A stretch of DNA of 64,000 bases from Bremerella alba (GTDB lineage Bacteria > Planctomycetota > Planctomycetia > Pirellulales > Pirellulaceae): assembly GCF_013618625.1 (NCBI RefSeq), contig NZ_JABRWO010000003.1:124001-188000 (forward strand), in the 5' to 3' direction. Both the position numbers and the translations under genes were made by a program. The number at the start of each line of letters is the position of its first letter. The first letter of the stretch is position 1. Shown here piece by piece: positions 1 through 9,508 of this stretch. The notes beneath the pieces were generated by a model. It was not told the origin of the DNA. It worked only from the letters and a program-made list of their open reading frames with translations, and made no database searches.

Positions 1-3000
1 CCGGAAGAACGACCTGACCTTCTGGAACTTTGCGATCAGTAAAGCCTTCCTGTAGGCGATTGAGAAAGAGCTCTTTCTCTGCCTGGTGCGGTAGCCGGTT
101 GACCAAACGCAGAAAGAGAGATTCCAGTAATGCCTCAGGCGATTGTGCCTGCAACGCAAGATCTGCTAAGGCGCTTTTGTAGGCCACTTTTGTCAGAGAA
201 ATGGTCAAAGTGCTATTGGCCATAACAGCAGGCTGCAGAACATTGGGGGCCGTTTCCCGATCGGTCTTGGGTGCCTGACGGTCGGCCGTCCAGCCGAAAG
301 CAGTGAGCACCTCGGCCACTGCCGCGGCTCGTGGGAGATTCAAGCTTGGCCGATCTCTTTCGTTGGAAATACTGACGAACATCCAACTGCGGTGAGGCTC
401 TCCATACGTGTTGCGGGTTTTAGCTGCAGCGCGACCATCGGGATCGAGCGTCATGGGCTCCACGTCCATTTCATAGCCGGTAGCCTGAAAGAACGAATCG
501 ACTACCTGTTCGGCAGTCAGCCGGCGACGATCCGGAGCCGTGAACAGCCGTTGCTGGGGCTCGGCATCGCGGTTCTTTCCGATGGCTTCGCGTTGATAGA
601 GTTGCGAAGTCATGATGGTGCGCGTCAACGCTTTGATGTTGTAGCGAGAGGCGACTAGCTCCTTACCAAGCCAATCCAACAGCTCTGGATGACTGGGGGA
701 ATTGCCCTCCCAGTCGTGTGGTGGCTCGACAATGCCGGCTCCGATTAGTCGTCGCCAGATACGATTGGCAATCACTCGCGCGAATCGCGTATTCTGTGGA
801 GTTGTGATTAACGTGGCCAACCTTTCGCGTGGATCGTCGGTGTTTTGCATCAGCTCCCGCAGGGTCTCGTTATCTTCGGCGCCGGTAACCTTAGCAAAGG
901 GCCAGGTAGGCACGACTTTTTGACCTGGTTTCAAGGTGACAGCAATTAATGATTCACGTTCTTTTTTCTCGAAGAAACCAGCGGGAACTGTACTGGACTT
1001 CGGAACGCTAACCGACTTGCGAGCAAACATGGCTGCCAGCGAATAAAGATCTTCCTGAGTGGTCGAATGGTAGGGTGAGTCATGACAGCGAGCACACTGC
1101 ATTTCAATTCCCAGGAAAGCCGTCCCGACAATGTGCCCTTTGGCTGCGAAAGGAGAATCATTTTGGGCGGCAAGTGCAAAGCCTGCACTTCCTCCTTCAT
1201 AGACGCTACCACGCATCATCAACAGTTCGTACACCATCCGATCGATTGGTTTGTTGTCTCGAAGCGAGTCGTAAAGATACCAACGGAAAGGCCCCGTACT
1301 GTTGAGACTCGCGTTGATCAACGTTGGGTTTTCGGCAAGCATATCGAGCCAATACCCCATCCAGTTGTCTGCCCACCGAGGATCCTCCAGTAAACGATCG
1401 ATTAGCTGCGATCGTTTATCTGGGTTTGAGTCGGCTAGGAATTGCCTTACCTCGTTCTCGGTAGGAACGACCCCTACGGTATCGAGGTAGGCGCGTCGGA
1501 TAAACGCGGTGTCATTGACCAACGGAGCATGTTGGGAAGGCATCGTCGTTGGTTGCTGTTCTGGCCATTTGGCCCCCTCAGCAATCCATTTCTCAAGGAT
1601 CTTAATCTTCTCTTCCGATAGGGGTGCACCTGACGGGGGCATTCTTGTATCGGCGTCGTCGGTGCGAAGTCGCGCGATCAGTGCGCTCGCGTGAGGATCG
1701 CCAGGAGCAATGGCAGGCTCACCCGAAAAACCACCCAAGACTGCTAATTCTCGTGATTGAAGAGAAAGCCCCCCTTTGTCTTTTTCGCCGTGACATCGAA
1801 AGCACTCACTCTTCAGGATCGCCAGCACGTTTCTAGAATGGATCTGTTCTTGTGATATAGACGCTCCGCTTGTTTGAGAATCGGCATCGTTAATGCGAGC
1901 GAGTAGAAACGCATCAATCGGATTGGTCGTGTTCGATTCGGAACTGGGAACCTCTGGAGCAGGATGCGTTGCAAGCCAGTTTTGAGCTGCCTGACGGCGT
2001 TTCTTCCAGTACCCGTCTTGGCTGCTTGCGGCAACCACGCGCCTTTTGTCGTTCAGTTCCGTGATTGATTCTTCGATCTGGCGTAGTTCTTTTTCGACAG
2101 CTTGATCTGTCAGGGGTAAAGAATCTTGAGCGAGTTCGATCGGCCGCAACACCTTAAAGGACTCACTACCTTCTAGCCGAACGGCAAGCGTCAGTTCTCC
2201 TGGTTCAGCTCGAAACCGTTTCCCTCCCGCAATTGCCTCAAAGACAACACGAACGGGTTCAGCATCAACAATCTCGAATTGGCCAATAACTTCCTGGCAT
2301 CGATGCCAGGCGGGACGGTGCCCCGGCCCAGGAGGAACAGAAACGGGGGTGATAGGCTCTTCCCCATGTGGCGCCCCGGTCAAAGGTCTTGACTGAGTTA
2401 CCTGTTCTCCGTCGAACCATGCTCTTGCCAATCCTCGCGAACGCATAAGAACGGTATGCTTTCCTTTCGGCAAAGATACGTCTGCCGCCATGCGAACCAG
2501 CACTGGTGCTTCCCAGTCTGCACGGATGCCCCAGTTGTCATATTTCACAGGGATTTGATCTAAGAGAAACGCATGCCCGGACCATTTAGCAGCGATTGGT
2601 GGAACCGGTTCATCCGGGAATAGCCAGCGATCGTGCGCCCGCATTCCTTCATGAAAGGTAACGCTTACTTCATTGGGCTTGAGGGGCCCAAGCTTGGGCA
2701 TTGAGTTTGAAATGGCGTCTTGATTATCTTCTTTGCCGACGCGCCGAAATCGATTTGCGAGTGTTTTCTCGTCAAGCATTACCCGGTGTATGGCAATCGA
2801 ATCCAAGCCACCTCGGAAGCTGTTAGAAGGGGAGCCTCCCAAGGCCGATCCAATCCAAATCTGATCGTTATCGGTCGCTGGTCTTTCGGTAGTAGGGCCC
2901 CCCACATCCCATTGGCCGCTAACCTTTTTGCCATCAATCCACGTTTGCATGGTTTGTGGCTCCCCATAGCGATACGTAACGGCAATATGATGCCAGCCTG

Positions 3001-3538
3001 TTCGCGGTCGAAACCCTTTGACGCTTGTATAACGATGCCAATTCTGGTCGTTGGGCTTGCTCGGTTCGGTGGCGAAAAGAAAGCTAACGCGAGCTTCGCC
3101 TTGCATTCCACGAACACGCAAAGCCCAGTTCTGGTTGTCTAAAGGAAAGCCAGGCCTGCCTGTGCGCCCTTTCCCGATGATGTAGGTATGATCCCCTTCA
3201 TTCAGTTCCCGAATATTGACCCACGCTTCTAAGGTGATTTCGTCTCCGTTTAAGAAATCGAATGGACTGCTATCTCCGGGGTCATCAAAAACAAAACGCG
3301 AGCCTTGGCCATCGAAGTTTACGGCCGTGTTGTTCACCGGGAAATCAGGAAACTTCGGAGGGCGAGGACCAGGGACATCTCGATGAATTCCCCCGATGGG
3401 ATGAAGCAGAGTCGCTTCCTCCTGGCCGAATTCCCAGAAAGCAGCCGTGTTTTCATCCGCGAAGACCGTGCTCGAGAGCAAGCTACAGGCGATTGCTGAG
3501 ATTGCGATTCCAAACAATAAGTAACGAGTCAATTTCAT
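1..3538 (-). CDS. LamG / planctomycete cytochrome DUF1549-DUF1553 protein, 3' end beyond the window
   Basis: The frame stays open from an ATG at 3538 to the left edge (about 1179 codons), so the C-terminus is missing. The N-terminus MKLTRYLLFGIAISAIAC is a signal peptide. A LamG/concanavalin-like sandwich follows at about residues 60-220. A c-type haem motif CFRCH lies at about 579-583 (PSCyt1), and the DUF1549 part carries a second CxxCH, CARCH, at about 815-819. The DUF1553 part starts after that and is cut by the edge. Family knowledge: these are large exported haem proteins of planctomycetes whose reaction is not established. It is the last visible gene of a sigma/FecR/DUF1559/lipoprotein operon, 69 bp behind the lipoprotein. 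In other copies a DUF1501 gene follows, so one may lie just outside. Confidence 0.9.
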   Translation of the reverse strand, partial: MKLTRYLLFGIAISAIACSLLSSTVFADENTAAFWEFGQEEATLLHPIGGIHRDVPGPRPPKFPDFPVNNTAVNFDGQGSRFVFDDPGDSSPFDFLNGDEITLEAWVNIRELNEGDHTYIIGKGRTGRPGFPLDNQNWALRVRGMQGEARVSFLFATEPSKPNDQNWHRYTSVKGFRPRTGWHHIAVTYRYGEPQTMQTWIDGKKVSGQWDVGGPTTERPATDNDQIWIGSALGGSPSNSFRGGLDSIAIHRVMLDEKTLANRFRRVGKEDNQDAISNSMPKLGPLKPNEVSVTFHEGMRAHDRWLFPDEPVPPIAAKWSGHAFLLDQIPVKYDNWGIRADWEAPVLVRMAADVSLPKGKHTVLMRSRGLARAWFDGEQVTQSRPLTGAPHGEEPITPVSVPPGPGHRPAWHRCQEVIGQFEIVDAEPVRVVFEAIAGGKRFRAEPGELTLAVRLEGSESFKVLRPIELAQDSLPLTDQAVEKELRQIEESITELNDKRRVVAASSQDGYWKKRRQAAQNWLATHPAPEVPSSESNTTNPIDAFLLARINDADSQTSGASISQEQIHSRNVLAILKSECFRCHGEKDKGGLSLQSRELAVLGGFSGEPAIAPGDPHASALIARLRTDDADTRMPPSGAPLSEEKIKILEKWIAEGAKWPEQQPTTMPSQHAPLVNDTAFIRRAYLDTVGVVPTENEVRQFLADSNPDKRSQLIDRLLEDPRWADNWMGYWLDMLAENPTLINASLNSTGPFRWYLYDSLRDNKPIDRMVYELLMMRGSVYEGGSAGFALAAQNDSPFAAKGHIVGTAFLGIEMQCARCHDSPYHSTTQEDLYSLAAMFARKSVSVPKSSTVPAGFFEKKERESLIAVTLKPGQKVVPTWPFAKVTGAEDNETLRELMQNTDDPRERLATLITTPQNTRFARVIANRIWRRLIGAGIVEPPHDWEGNSPSHPELLDWLGKELVASRYNIKALTRTIMTSQLYQREAIGKNRDAEPQQRLFTAPDRRRLTAEQVVDSFFQATGYEMDVEPMTLDPDGRAAAKTRNTYGEPHRSWMFVSISNERDRPSLNLPRAAAVAEVLTAFGWTADRQAPKTDRETAPNVLQPAVMANSTLTISLTKVAYKSALADLALQAQSPEALLESLFLRLVNRLPHQAEKELFLNRLQEGFTDRKVPEGQVVLP

Positions 3539-3607
3539 GATCAAAGGTCTTGGTATTGGCAGGGTGACACAGGCAAAAAACAACGACAACAAAAGTCTGA
3601 AGTCGGT

Positions 3608-4039
3608 TTATTCTTCCAACTCGAAGACAAAGTGGTTGTCGTTTCCAGCGACGACTTCCACGGTAAGTTCACTGGTAGCAAAACTGGTGTACTTCTTGGG
3701 AATAACGGATTGGAGCACGGGCATCTCGATTCCTGAATTGTTGCGGGGCGGTTTTCCCGCATCGATGTCGGTAGCTTTGATCAGAACCTCATGTTTGCCG
3801 ACGATGGCACCATCGCGGTCTCCATAGGTGCTCAATGTGAATGTCCCGTTACTATCAATTCGGCTGAATGCTGGTGAGCCTGACAAAGGGCGGAAGTTAA
3901 TATTTCCGTAGGGCAAAGGCTTGCCCTGGTACAGGACTGTTCCAGTAACCGGAGCCATATCAAAGGGGCTTTCCGAAGAGCATCCGGCGATCAAAAAGAT
4001 CAAGCACAGCATTCCGATTGAACAATGGATGATCTGCAT
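3608..4039 (-). CDS. Small lipoprotein, carboxypeptidase-regulatory-like fold
   Basis: This 143-residue protein starts with a lipoprotein signal peptide ending in the lipobox LIAGC at about residue 20, so it should be anchored to a membrane through its N-terminal Cys. The mature part opens with a short linker and then a strand pattern VTGTVLYQGKPLPYGNINF, typical of the carboxypeptidase-regulatory/Cna-B-like sandwich in planctomycete lipoproteins. No catalytic residues are visible. It follows the DUF1559 gene and precedes the DUF1553 cytochrome in one minus-strand run. The same DUF1559-lipoprotein pairing occurs four times in the window, so the two probably act together at the cell envelope. 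Function unknown. Confidence 0.88.
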   Translation of the reverse strand: MQIIHCSIGMLCLIFLIAGCSSESPFDMAPVTGTVLYQGKPLPYGNINFRPLSGSPAFSRIDSNGTFTLSTYGDRDGAIVGKHEVLIKATDIDAGKPPRNNSGIEMPVLQSVIPKKYTSFATSELTVEVVAGNDNHFVFELEE

Positions 4040-4161
4040 GCGTGATATTCCTCGATATGCTTAGGGGGCAGGTCTACGGCTCTTTGACGCGTACCGCTTG
4101 CGTGCACGCGATCGCTGCATTGCGATGGGAGGGAAGGTAAACTCGGCAGGAACCGTAAAGG

Positions 4162-5082
4162 TTATGGCAGGGGAAAGGTTTCGCTGCCATTGATGGTGGC
4201 GGCGGCACAATAGGCGTCGAAATTTATCGTTTCCGGGACGAAGCGAACACTGCCATCGGCAATCGCAAAGTTCACACCACCAGGGTGGCGGCTTGAAAAG
4301 GGAATATGATTGAATGCCACGCCGTCGTTGGCTCGATCCCGGCGAGAATTGATCGTGTCTTCGTAGATGGCCTTAGAGTTGTAAATGCCGTCGACCGTTA
4401 AGTAGGCACCGACAAGCCAAACGCGGACATTGCCGGGAAACCCGCCATTGGTGCCAGATCGATCCCGATGGATGAAATCGCCAATCATGATCGTATTAGT
4501 CAGCCCATCGGTAATTTCGGAAGCCTTGCGAGTGCCGTTAATGCGAAAAATTCCATTGCTGGGTATGAGTCCTGCTGAGACGATTCCCGATAAGTTCGAA
4601 TCCTTCGTGGCGTCGTTGTAATACACTCCGTGAACACCTTGATAGGTCAGCAAGGCGCCGTCGGAATACTTCGCGGTTGCGGTATTGCTTGGTTTTCCGT
4701 CGAAGCTTGGGCAGATAAATGCGTTAACCACAGTCCGTCGAATCGCTTGGTTTTCGTTGGCTGTGGGGCCCTTAGAGAAGTCATATTGGTCATAAAGCGT
4801 CGTTTGTTCTAAAAAGGGCAGAATAGACAAAGCCCAACCGTGACTGTCGTCTTTTTTGAACGCACCGGATGGCAAGTTCTCTTGGTGGATATCCATGTAA
4901 TTGTGGCATGCCAGCCCCATCTGCTTGAGGTTATTCGTGCATTGCATGCGCCGAGCGGCCTCGCGCGCTTGCTGCACAGCTGGCAGCAATAAGGCAATCA
5001 AAATACCGATGATTGCAATCACCACGAGCAACTCGACCAAAGTAAATGCTCGGAGTCGAATACGAGAGGAGTGAAAGCTCAT
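4162..5082 (-). CDS. DUF1559 pseudopilin-like protein
   Basis: The protein has about 306 residues from the ATG at 5082, preferred over a TTG 18 bases upstream because a GGGAG ribosome site lies 9 bases before it. The N-terminus has the prepilin-like stretch [20 protein letters not shown] followed by the [12 protein letters not shown] signature, so it is probably processed by a prepilin peptidase and inserted by one helix. The rest is the DUF1559 domain, ending with the family motif HPGGVNFAIADGS. The family is hugely expanded in planctomycetes, and its role is unknown beyond a type II secretion/pilin-like fold. It lies in a sigma-FecR-DUF1559-lipoprotein-DUF1553 operon. Confidence 0.93.
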   Translation of the reverse strand: MSFHSSRIRLRAFTLVELLVVIAIIGILIALLLPAVQQAREAARRMQCTNNLKQMGLACHNYMDIHQENLPSGAFKKDDSHGWALSILPFLEQTTLYDQYDFSKGPTANENQAIRRTVVNAFICPSFDGKPSNTATAKYSDGALLTYQGVHGVYYNDATKDSNLSGIVSAGLIPSNGIFRINGTRKASEITDGLTNTIMIGDFIHRDRSGTNGGFPGNVRVWLVGAYLTVDGIYNSKAIYEDTINSRRDRANDGVAFNHIPFSSRHPGGVNFAIADGSVRFVPETINFDAYCAAATINGSETFPLP

Positions 5083-5170
5083 TCTGTCAGGCTCCCTCAA
5101 TGAAAGGAAAAGAGAAAACGGCGGGAAGTATCAGGCATAAGAGTATTCTTAGACGGAGATAGTCATTTCA

Positions 5171-6871
5171 TTATGACTCGGCAAGATCGGGCAACCCGGC
5201 GATAAAAACAGGATCGAGATAGTCGTCATCTGCAAGGTTGTCTTGCAGAAATAAGCCGTCCACCAAGGCTCCTTCGGGGTAGCCGAGGTCCGATAGATCA
5301 ATGCCGACGGCAATTGCTTGCTTTTTGAATGCTTGGAAATGTGGCGAACAGGGAATCGTTTCCAACTGTTCTAAAGAGCGTGGAATACGATCAAACCGAT
5401 ACAAGTAGACTTCATCCAAAAGCAGCGATTCAGGCGACTCCATGGTTAAGTCGAACGACGTGACTGTGTGGGAATGCAGACCGTCCTCAAACTTAAGCGG
5501 GCTCACGTGAAAGGCGTCACCCTCCAAGGGATTCATGATCAACTGCAGCTCAAATAACACGACATCGGGGCCTGGCCCATTCCGCACAGGGCGATCGAAT
5601 TCAATGGCAATACCGGGAGTCCCGAAATCATCCTGCGACTGGTCGATTGTCATGACGGGATCGCTTGTCAGTGGTTCCTTGCTGCCACCAATGTTGATGA
5701 CGCCCGTATGTAGAAATTCATCAGAAGCGAAAGCAACGCGTGGTGTCGGAAGATCTCTATCGCCTGCCAAATAGCCATGATTGTCCATCGCATGAAACCA
5801 AACTAATTTCGAGGGAATGAGTTTCTCCATCGGGATGGATTCAATTTGATTCCCTCGCTGCACGGTAACACTCGTCAAGGCCCGCGCGAGACCCTCTTCG
5901 CTTTTGGTGACATCGTAAGAAATGATTCGATCGGGAAGTCCAAACTGATAGCGTTTACGATCGAAAGGAACATGAGCAGCATCCCAAACATTGGAAAACG
6001 CAAAACGCATCGCTTCTTTTTCCTGCAAGCGTAGCGGAGAGGAAGCCACTTCAACTTGAACATTTTCAGCAGAGGGCTTGCGATAGACATCGGCCGCACC
6101 TTCAACAACTTGGACGTCCGTTTCGCTATTCTGAGAGACATTCACCGAAAATCGAGTTCCCCGGTCGACGATGCTGATCTCAGGCGTCTCAACCCGAAAG
6201 CCCTCAGCCCCTGGGGGAGCATGCACGCTACATTGCCCGATATCGAGAGCCAAAAGGTCATTCCCTTCGACTCGAAACGAAGCCGGTCCCTGAATGACGG
6301 CTGTAGCACCGTTAGGAAAACCAAGCTCTACCATCCCCTGAATCAGGACATAGTCGCGTTGCAGGATTGGCGACGCACCAATTTGCGGTGGCAACTCTCC
6401 AAAGAAGCGGGCATGAGCCAGATTGGCAAAGTAAGCTTCGCTCTGCAATTCATTGGGCTTACCGGGATTCGCGGTTCCGTCTTGACCAGCTATCGGCCTC
6501 GATGAGGAGAAGCCGACATAAATCCCAACAATCAGAGCAATGGGGATGAGTAGCGCAATAGCGAGAATAACGGCCATTCTAGAATTATTCGAAGAACTCG
6601 GCTGCTGCTCTGATCGTTCTGTTTTCTCTTGGCGACGACTGGAAGAAACCACTAGAAGATCTGTCGGCATTGCTTGGCCTTGGCGGAAGATCAGTTCCGG
6701 AAGCTCCTGATGAATCTGAAGGTAATCCAAGTACAACTGACGAGCCTCATCATTGGTGGTGATCCAATGATCTAATTTCTCAAAGTCATCGCCCGAGAGA
6801 GTGCCGTCCAGCAAGGCATCGATAAGTTGACATACTTCGTCTTGGTTGACAGGATTTTGGAAGGAGCTCAT
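5171..6871 (-). CDS. FecR-domain membrane protein, likely partner of the adjacent sigma factor
   Basis: 566 residues. The order is a cytoplasmic helical N-terminus (about 1-65; LIDALLDGTLSGDDFEKL), a low-complexity Ser/Gln linker, one membrane helix at about 98-120, a FecR domain at about 180-290 (motifs VIQGPASFRV and IVDRGTRFSV) and a long C-terminal domain of unknown type. The start overlaps the sigma gene stop by ATGA. FecR proteins in enteric bacteria pass an outer signal to an ECF sigma factor, and the topology here fits the same job: the N-terminus would hold or activate the sigma and the outer part would sense. The C-terminal 220 residues resemble no domain I can name with confidence. 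Confidence 0.9.
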   Translation of the reverse strand: MSSFQNPVNQDEVCQLIDALLDGTLSGDDFEKLDHWITTNDEARQLYLDYLQIHQELPELIFRQGQAMPTDLLVVSSSRRQEKTERSEQQPSSSNNSRMAVILAIALLIPIALIVGIYVGFSSSRPIAGQDGTANPGKPNELQSEAYFANLAHARFFGELPPQIGASPILQRDYVLIQGMVELGFPNGATAVIQGPASFRVEGNDLLALDIGQCSVHAPPGAEGFRVETPEISIVDRGTRFSVNVSQNSETDVQVVEGAADVYRKPSAENVQVEVASSPLRLQEKEAMRFAFSNVWDAAHVPFDRKRYQFGLPDRIISYDVTKSEEGLARALTSVTVQRGNQIESIPMEKLIPSKLVWFHAMDNHGYLAGDRDLPTPRVAFASDEFLHTGVINIGGSKEPLTSDPVMTIDQSQDDFGTPGIAIEFDRPVRNGPGPDVVLFELQLIMNPLEGDAFHVSPLKFEDGLHSHTVTSFDLTMESPESLLLDEVYLYRFDRIPRSLEQLETIPCSPHFQAFKKQAIAVGIDLSDLGYPEGALVDGLFLQDNLADDDYLDPVFIAGLPDLAES

Positions 6872-7416
6872 ACCATTTCCTCCGTGGCCAATTTCTTGCG
6901 AACGCAGCTGGCGAGTGCTTTGCGAATTCGAGACAAGGATCGATAAAGTCGAGCTACCGGTTCTTCGATCTTCTGAGACAAGCTGTCCACTGTTTCATCG
7001 CTAAAGTATCGTAATTCAACGAGTCGACGGTCTTTATCGTGGAGTGACGCCAGGCAATCGCTCAGGGCTCTTCGGCGTTCTTCCGATCGTTGTTGGTGGT
7101 GCGGATACTCGGCGGCAATGGCATCGATAGCGGCCTCTGAAAACTGGTACCGATTTGCCATCGCACGACTGCGGTGTCTCTTCACCGCAAACTGAGCGAA
7201 TCTGCACGCCCAGTTAAAGAATGGGAGTTCAGGATCGTACTGATCGTACTTTCTCATAAGTGAAATGGCCGTTTCTTGCATCACGTCATCGACGTCACCT
7301 GCCTTGGGTACCATGGCTTCGACATATCGCCTTAAGCGCCCTTCGACCCCGGCAAACAATCGTCCAAACTCTTCATTCTTGTCGTCTATCGTCACAGGAT
7401 TCCTCTTGGTCCTCAT
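6868..7416 (-). CDS. ECF sigma-70 factor, Rhodopirellula/Verrucomicrobium type
   Basis: 182 residues with region 2 (DVDDVMQETAISLMRKYDQYD, FFNWACRFAQF) and region 4 (LHDKDRRLVELRYFSDETV, then SLSRIRKAL), spacing usual for short ECF factors. No extra C-terminal domain. It heads a minus-strand operon: FecR partner (4-base overlap), DUF1559, lipoprotein, DUF1553 cytochrome. Autoregulation is likely but no promoter copy was identified. No clear Shine-Dalgarno precedes the ATG. It belongs to the same family as the sigma genes at 26769 and 42094. Confidence 0.93.
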   Translation of the reverse strand: MRTKRNPVTIDDKNEEFGRLFAGVEGRLRRYVEAMVPKAGDVDDVMQETAISLMRKYDQYDPELPFFNWACRFAQFAVKRHRSRAMANRYQFSEAAIDAIAAEYPHHQQRSEERRRALSDCLASLHDKDRRLVELRYFSDETVDSLSQKIEEPVARLYRSLSRIRKALASCVRKKLATEEMV

Positions 7417-7948
7417 AAGTAGTTCACCCGGAATCGAGCTATTCTCGCAAAAATCTCAACATAAAATGAATATTTCTTCCAGGGTCAGTTCGGGACGTGC
7501 AGATGTCGCCGTATGGGATCCGAGGTTGAGCCCTTTAACCGGCATATTAATAGCCTGCAAGTACCGAGGAAAACACAGGTTCCGCTGTCTTCTTCTGTTC
7601 GGTGAATTGTGAGTGGATTTCGTTGGGAAGAGAATTTGAGCTCCCGCAAATTGGCTCACAATTAGTTGCCGACAGAACCTGGAATACGTAAGAACGTACA
7701 TGCCAGTCGACCGAAGTCGGAGGTGGCAATGGTCAGCATCAGAGGCTGTCTACGCGAAGAACGCGCTTACCACAAAGCGTCCCTGAGATCTTGCGGCCAT
7801 GAGGCAAGCAACTCGTCCACTAGCATAGCGCGGCCGGAGAGGCTTCATTTCGCGCGCACTTCGGCCGACAGTGCTTGGTAAACGAAAGGACGGTGACCGG
7901 CCATGCCGTTTGTCGTGACCGATGGGGTTATTGCATCTGCCGTGTCGG
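7417..7948. other. Intergenic region, no gene recognised
   Basis: 532 bases between the 5' end of the sigma operon and the 3' end of the propeller gene, both on the minus strand. Short open frames exist on both strands but none has a ribosome site, a recognisable domain or a continuation. A degenerate frame on the minus strand near 7740-7830 (reading like DELLASWPQDLRDALW before a stop) could be a gene remnant. The sigma operon promoter should lie in 7417-7550. Confidence 0.5.
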
Positions 7949-9508
7949 CTACTGAGGGATTCGATTCAGCGTATAGTACGCGTCGGGGTGTAGAAGCGGT
8001 TGCCCGTCGTCGCTGCGAAGGCCGTCCGCTCGAAGCTCGTGAACGTACAGTTTCCGCAGGCCAGAGACTTGGAGGCGGACGCGTAATCCGTCTTCGGAAA
8101 CGTGCGCCTTTGTGATGGGCAGTGTTTTCTTTTTAATCTCATTGCTGCCGTAAGCACCGTGATAAAGATAGGTGTGGCTTGTCATCGTATAGGAAGCCGT
8201 GTCGCTGGCGATCTGCGGATCGACTGGCTGGGTAAATGTTAATTCAAAACCGTCCGGCATGGCCTTCATCTCTTGGATCTCGAAGGGCGTTTGCCCAGTC
8301 CATACCAGCCGTTGCAATCCGTACGACGCAGTACCTAAACTGCTCCAGCCGCGATTGCTCAATCCGGCCAGCACGCTTCCATCTGCGGCCTGCCCTAATC
8401 GCAGCACGGCCGAGGCGAGTCCGGAGCGAAACGGAAACACGGCTCCTTGGTATTCTCCGTCGACTTTCTCCAGAAAAACACGATGAATCGACGAGAGTGT
8501 GAACTCTCCTACGAAAAATTGCCCATTGAACGGCCCAAATTTGCCATTGCTGGTATCGAGCAGAATGTCAGTTGGAGACTGTCCCGCCTTCTTATAGGGA
8601 AACCAGACTGCGGGAGGACGCATTTGTGGTAGACGTTTGACAGCTTCCGGGTAGGGGATTCCCTGAGGAATGGCTGAGATCGGAGCGATAGGCGACCCAG
8701 GCAAGTTCATCGAAGCCAGCGAATCGGGATGGTGAAAAAAGGCGCCCTCTCGCATGTGATGCAGACTGTTGGTGGCGACCCAGTTGCCTTGCTGATCGGT
8801 ATAGAACATGTCGCCGTCTTGGTTCGCACCAAGTCCGGAAGGTGACCGCATGCCAGCGCATATGGGGATGAGGTCCCCCTCGGGCGAAATTTTCATGCCC
8901 CAGCCACGCCAAGGGCCCTGCGTCACGTTAAGGGTTGGCTCGTGGATGGCTCGTTTCAACTGGTCTCCGCGAAGACCCAGTCCAATGTTTAATGTGAGCC
9001 AAAGGTTGCCGTCGCCGTCGAGCTTGGGGCCGTAAGCGTATTCATGATAGTGGCCTGTTACTCCCCAGCCTTTGGCAACCGTTTGGTACTGATCGGCGAT
9101 GCCATCTCCGCTTGAGTCTTCAATGCGGGTAAGTTCACTTCGCTGAACGGTGTAAAAGGCATCGTCATGCCACAGCAGCCCTAAAGGCTCGTGCAGACCG
9201 GATGCGAATTGATGGTACTCGACATCTTTCGGTGGATCGTCGAAGACGCCACTGAGAATCCAAATCTCCCCTTTGCGAATGGCCACGGCGACGCGGTCCT
9301 CGTCTAGGACCGCCAAGCCGCTGACCTCCAGGGCCAGATCCTCCGGCGCAGGTTTCCAGTTGGCGGCACGCGAGTTTTGTGACGACTTGGAGGTATGGAC
9401 CGAAATGAGCTTGTAGAAGTCGCTCTCGGAAGGCCTTTGGGCGAACCCTGTCTCGGCGATTGCCAAACTGGTTATGATCGTGATGAGAAGCGTCAGCCGA
9501 CTTACCAT
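7949..9508 (-). CDS. Exported beta-propeller protein, sorbosone/glucose-dehydrogenase-like
   Basis: About 519 residues from the ATG at 9508, chosen because GGAGGT lies 9 bases upstream and it starts a clean signal peptide (MVSRLTLLITIITSLAIAE). The body is a six-bladed propeller of the sorbosone/PQQ-dehydrogenase-like type seen in planctomycete membrane-bound dehydrogenases (DYHEYAYGP-like HYHEYAYGP, MRSPSGLG, FYTDQQGNW). A C-terminal sandwich ends in DAYYTLNRIP. It has no CxxCH of its own. The start overlaps the stop of the multihaem cytochrome gene by 7 bases, so the two are translationally coupled and probably form one electron-transfer complex. Substrate unknown; a sugar or alcohol is a guess from the fold. 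A fused relative is at 14739-17549. Confidence 0.88.
   Translation of the reverse strand: MVSRLTLLITIITSLAIAETGFAQRPSESDFYKLISVHTSKSSQNSRAANWKPAPEDLALEVSGLAVLDEDRVAVAIRKGEIWILSGVFDDPPKDVEYHQFASGLHEPLGLLWHDDAFYTVQRSELTRIEDSSGDGIADQYQTVAKGWGVTGHYHEYAYGPKLDGDGNLWLTLNIGLGLRGDQLKRAIHEPTLNVTQGPWRGWGMKISPEGDLIPICAGMRSPSGLGANQDGDMFYTDQQGNWVATNSLHHMREGAFFHHPDSLASMNLPGSPIAPISAIPQGIPYPEAVKRLPQMRPPAVWFPYKKAGQSPTDILLDTSNGKFGPFNGQFFVGEFTLSSIHRVFLEKVDGEYQGAVFPFRSGLASAVLRLGQAADGSVLAGLSNRGWSSLGTASYGLQRLVWTGQTPFEIQEMKAMPDGFELTFTQPVDPQIASDTASYTMTSHTYLYHGAYGSNEIKKKTLPITKAHVSEDGLRVRLQVSGLRKLYVHELRADGLRSDDGQPLLHPDAYYTLNRIPQ

Noticed and set aside
7666-7881. Plus-strand frame of 71 codons in the gap after the sigma operon
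   Set aside because: No ribosome site and no similarity; more likely non-coding or remnant sequence.
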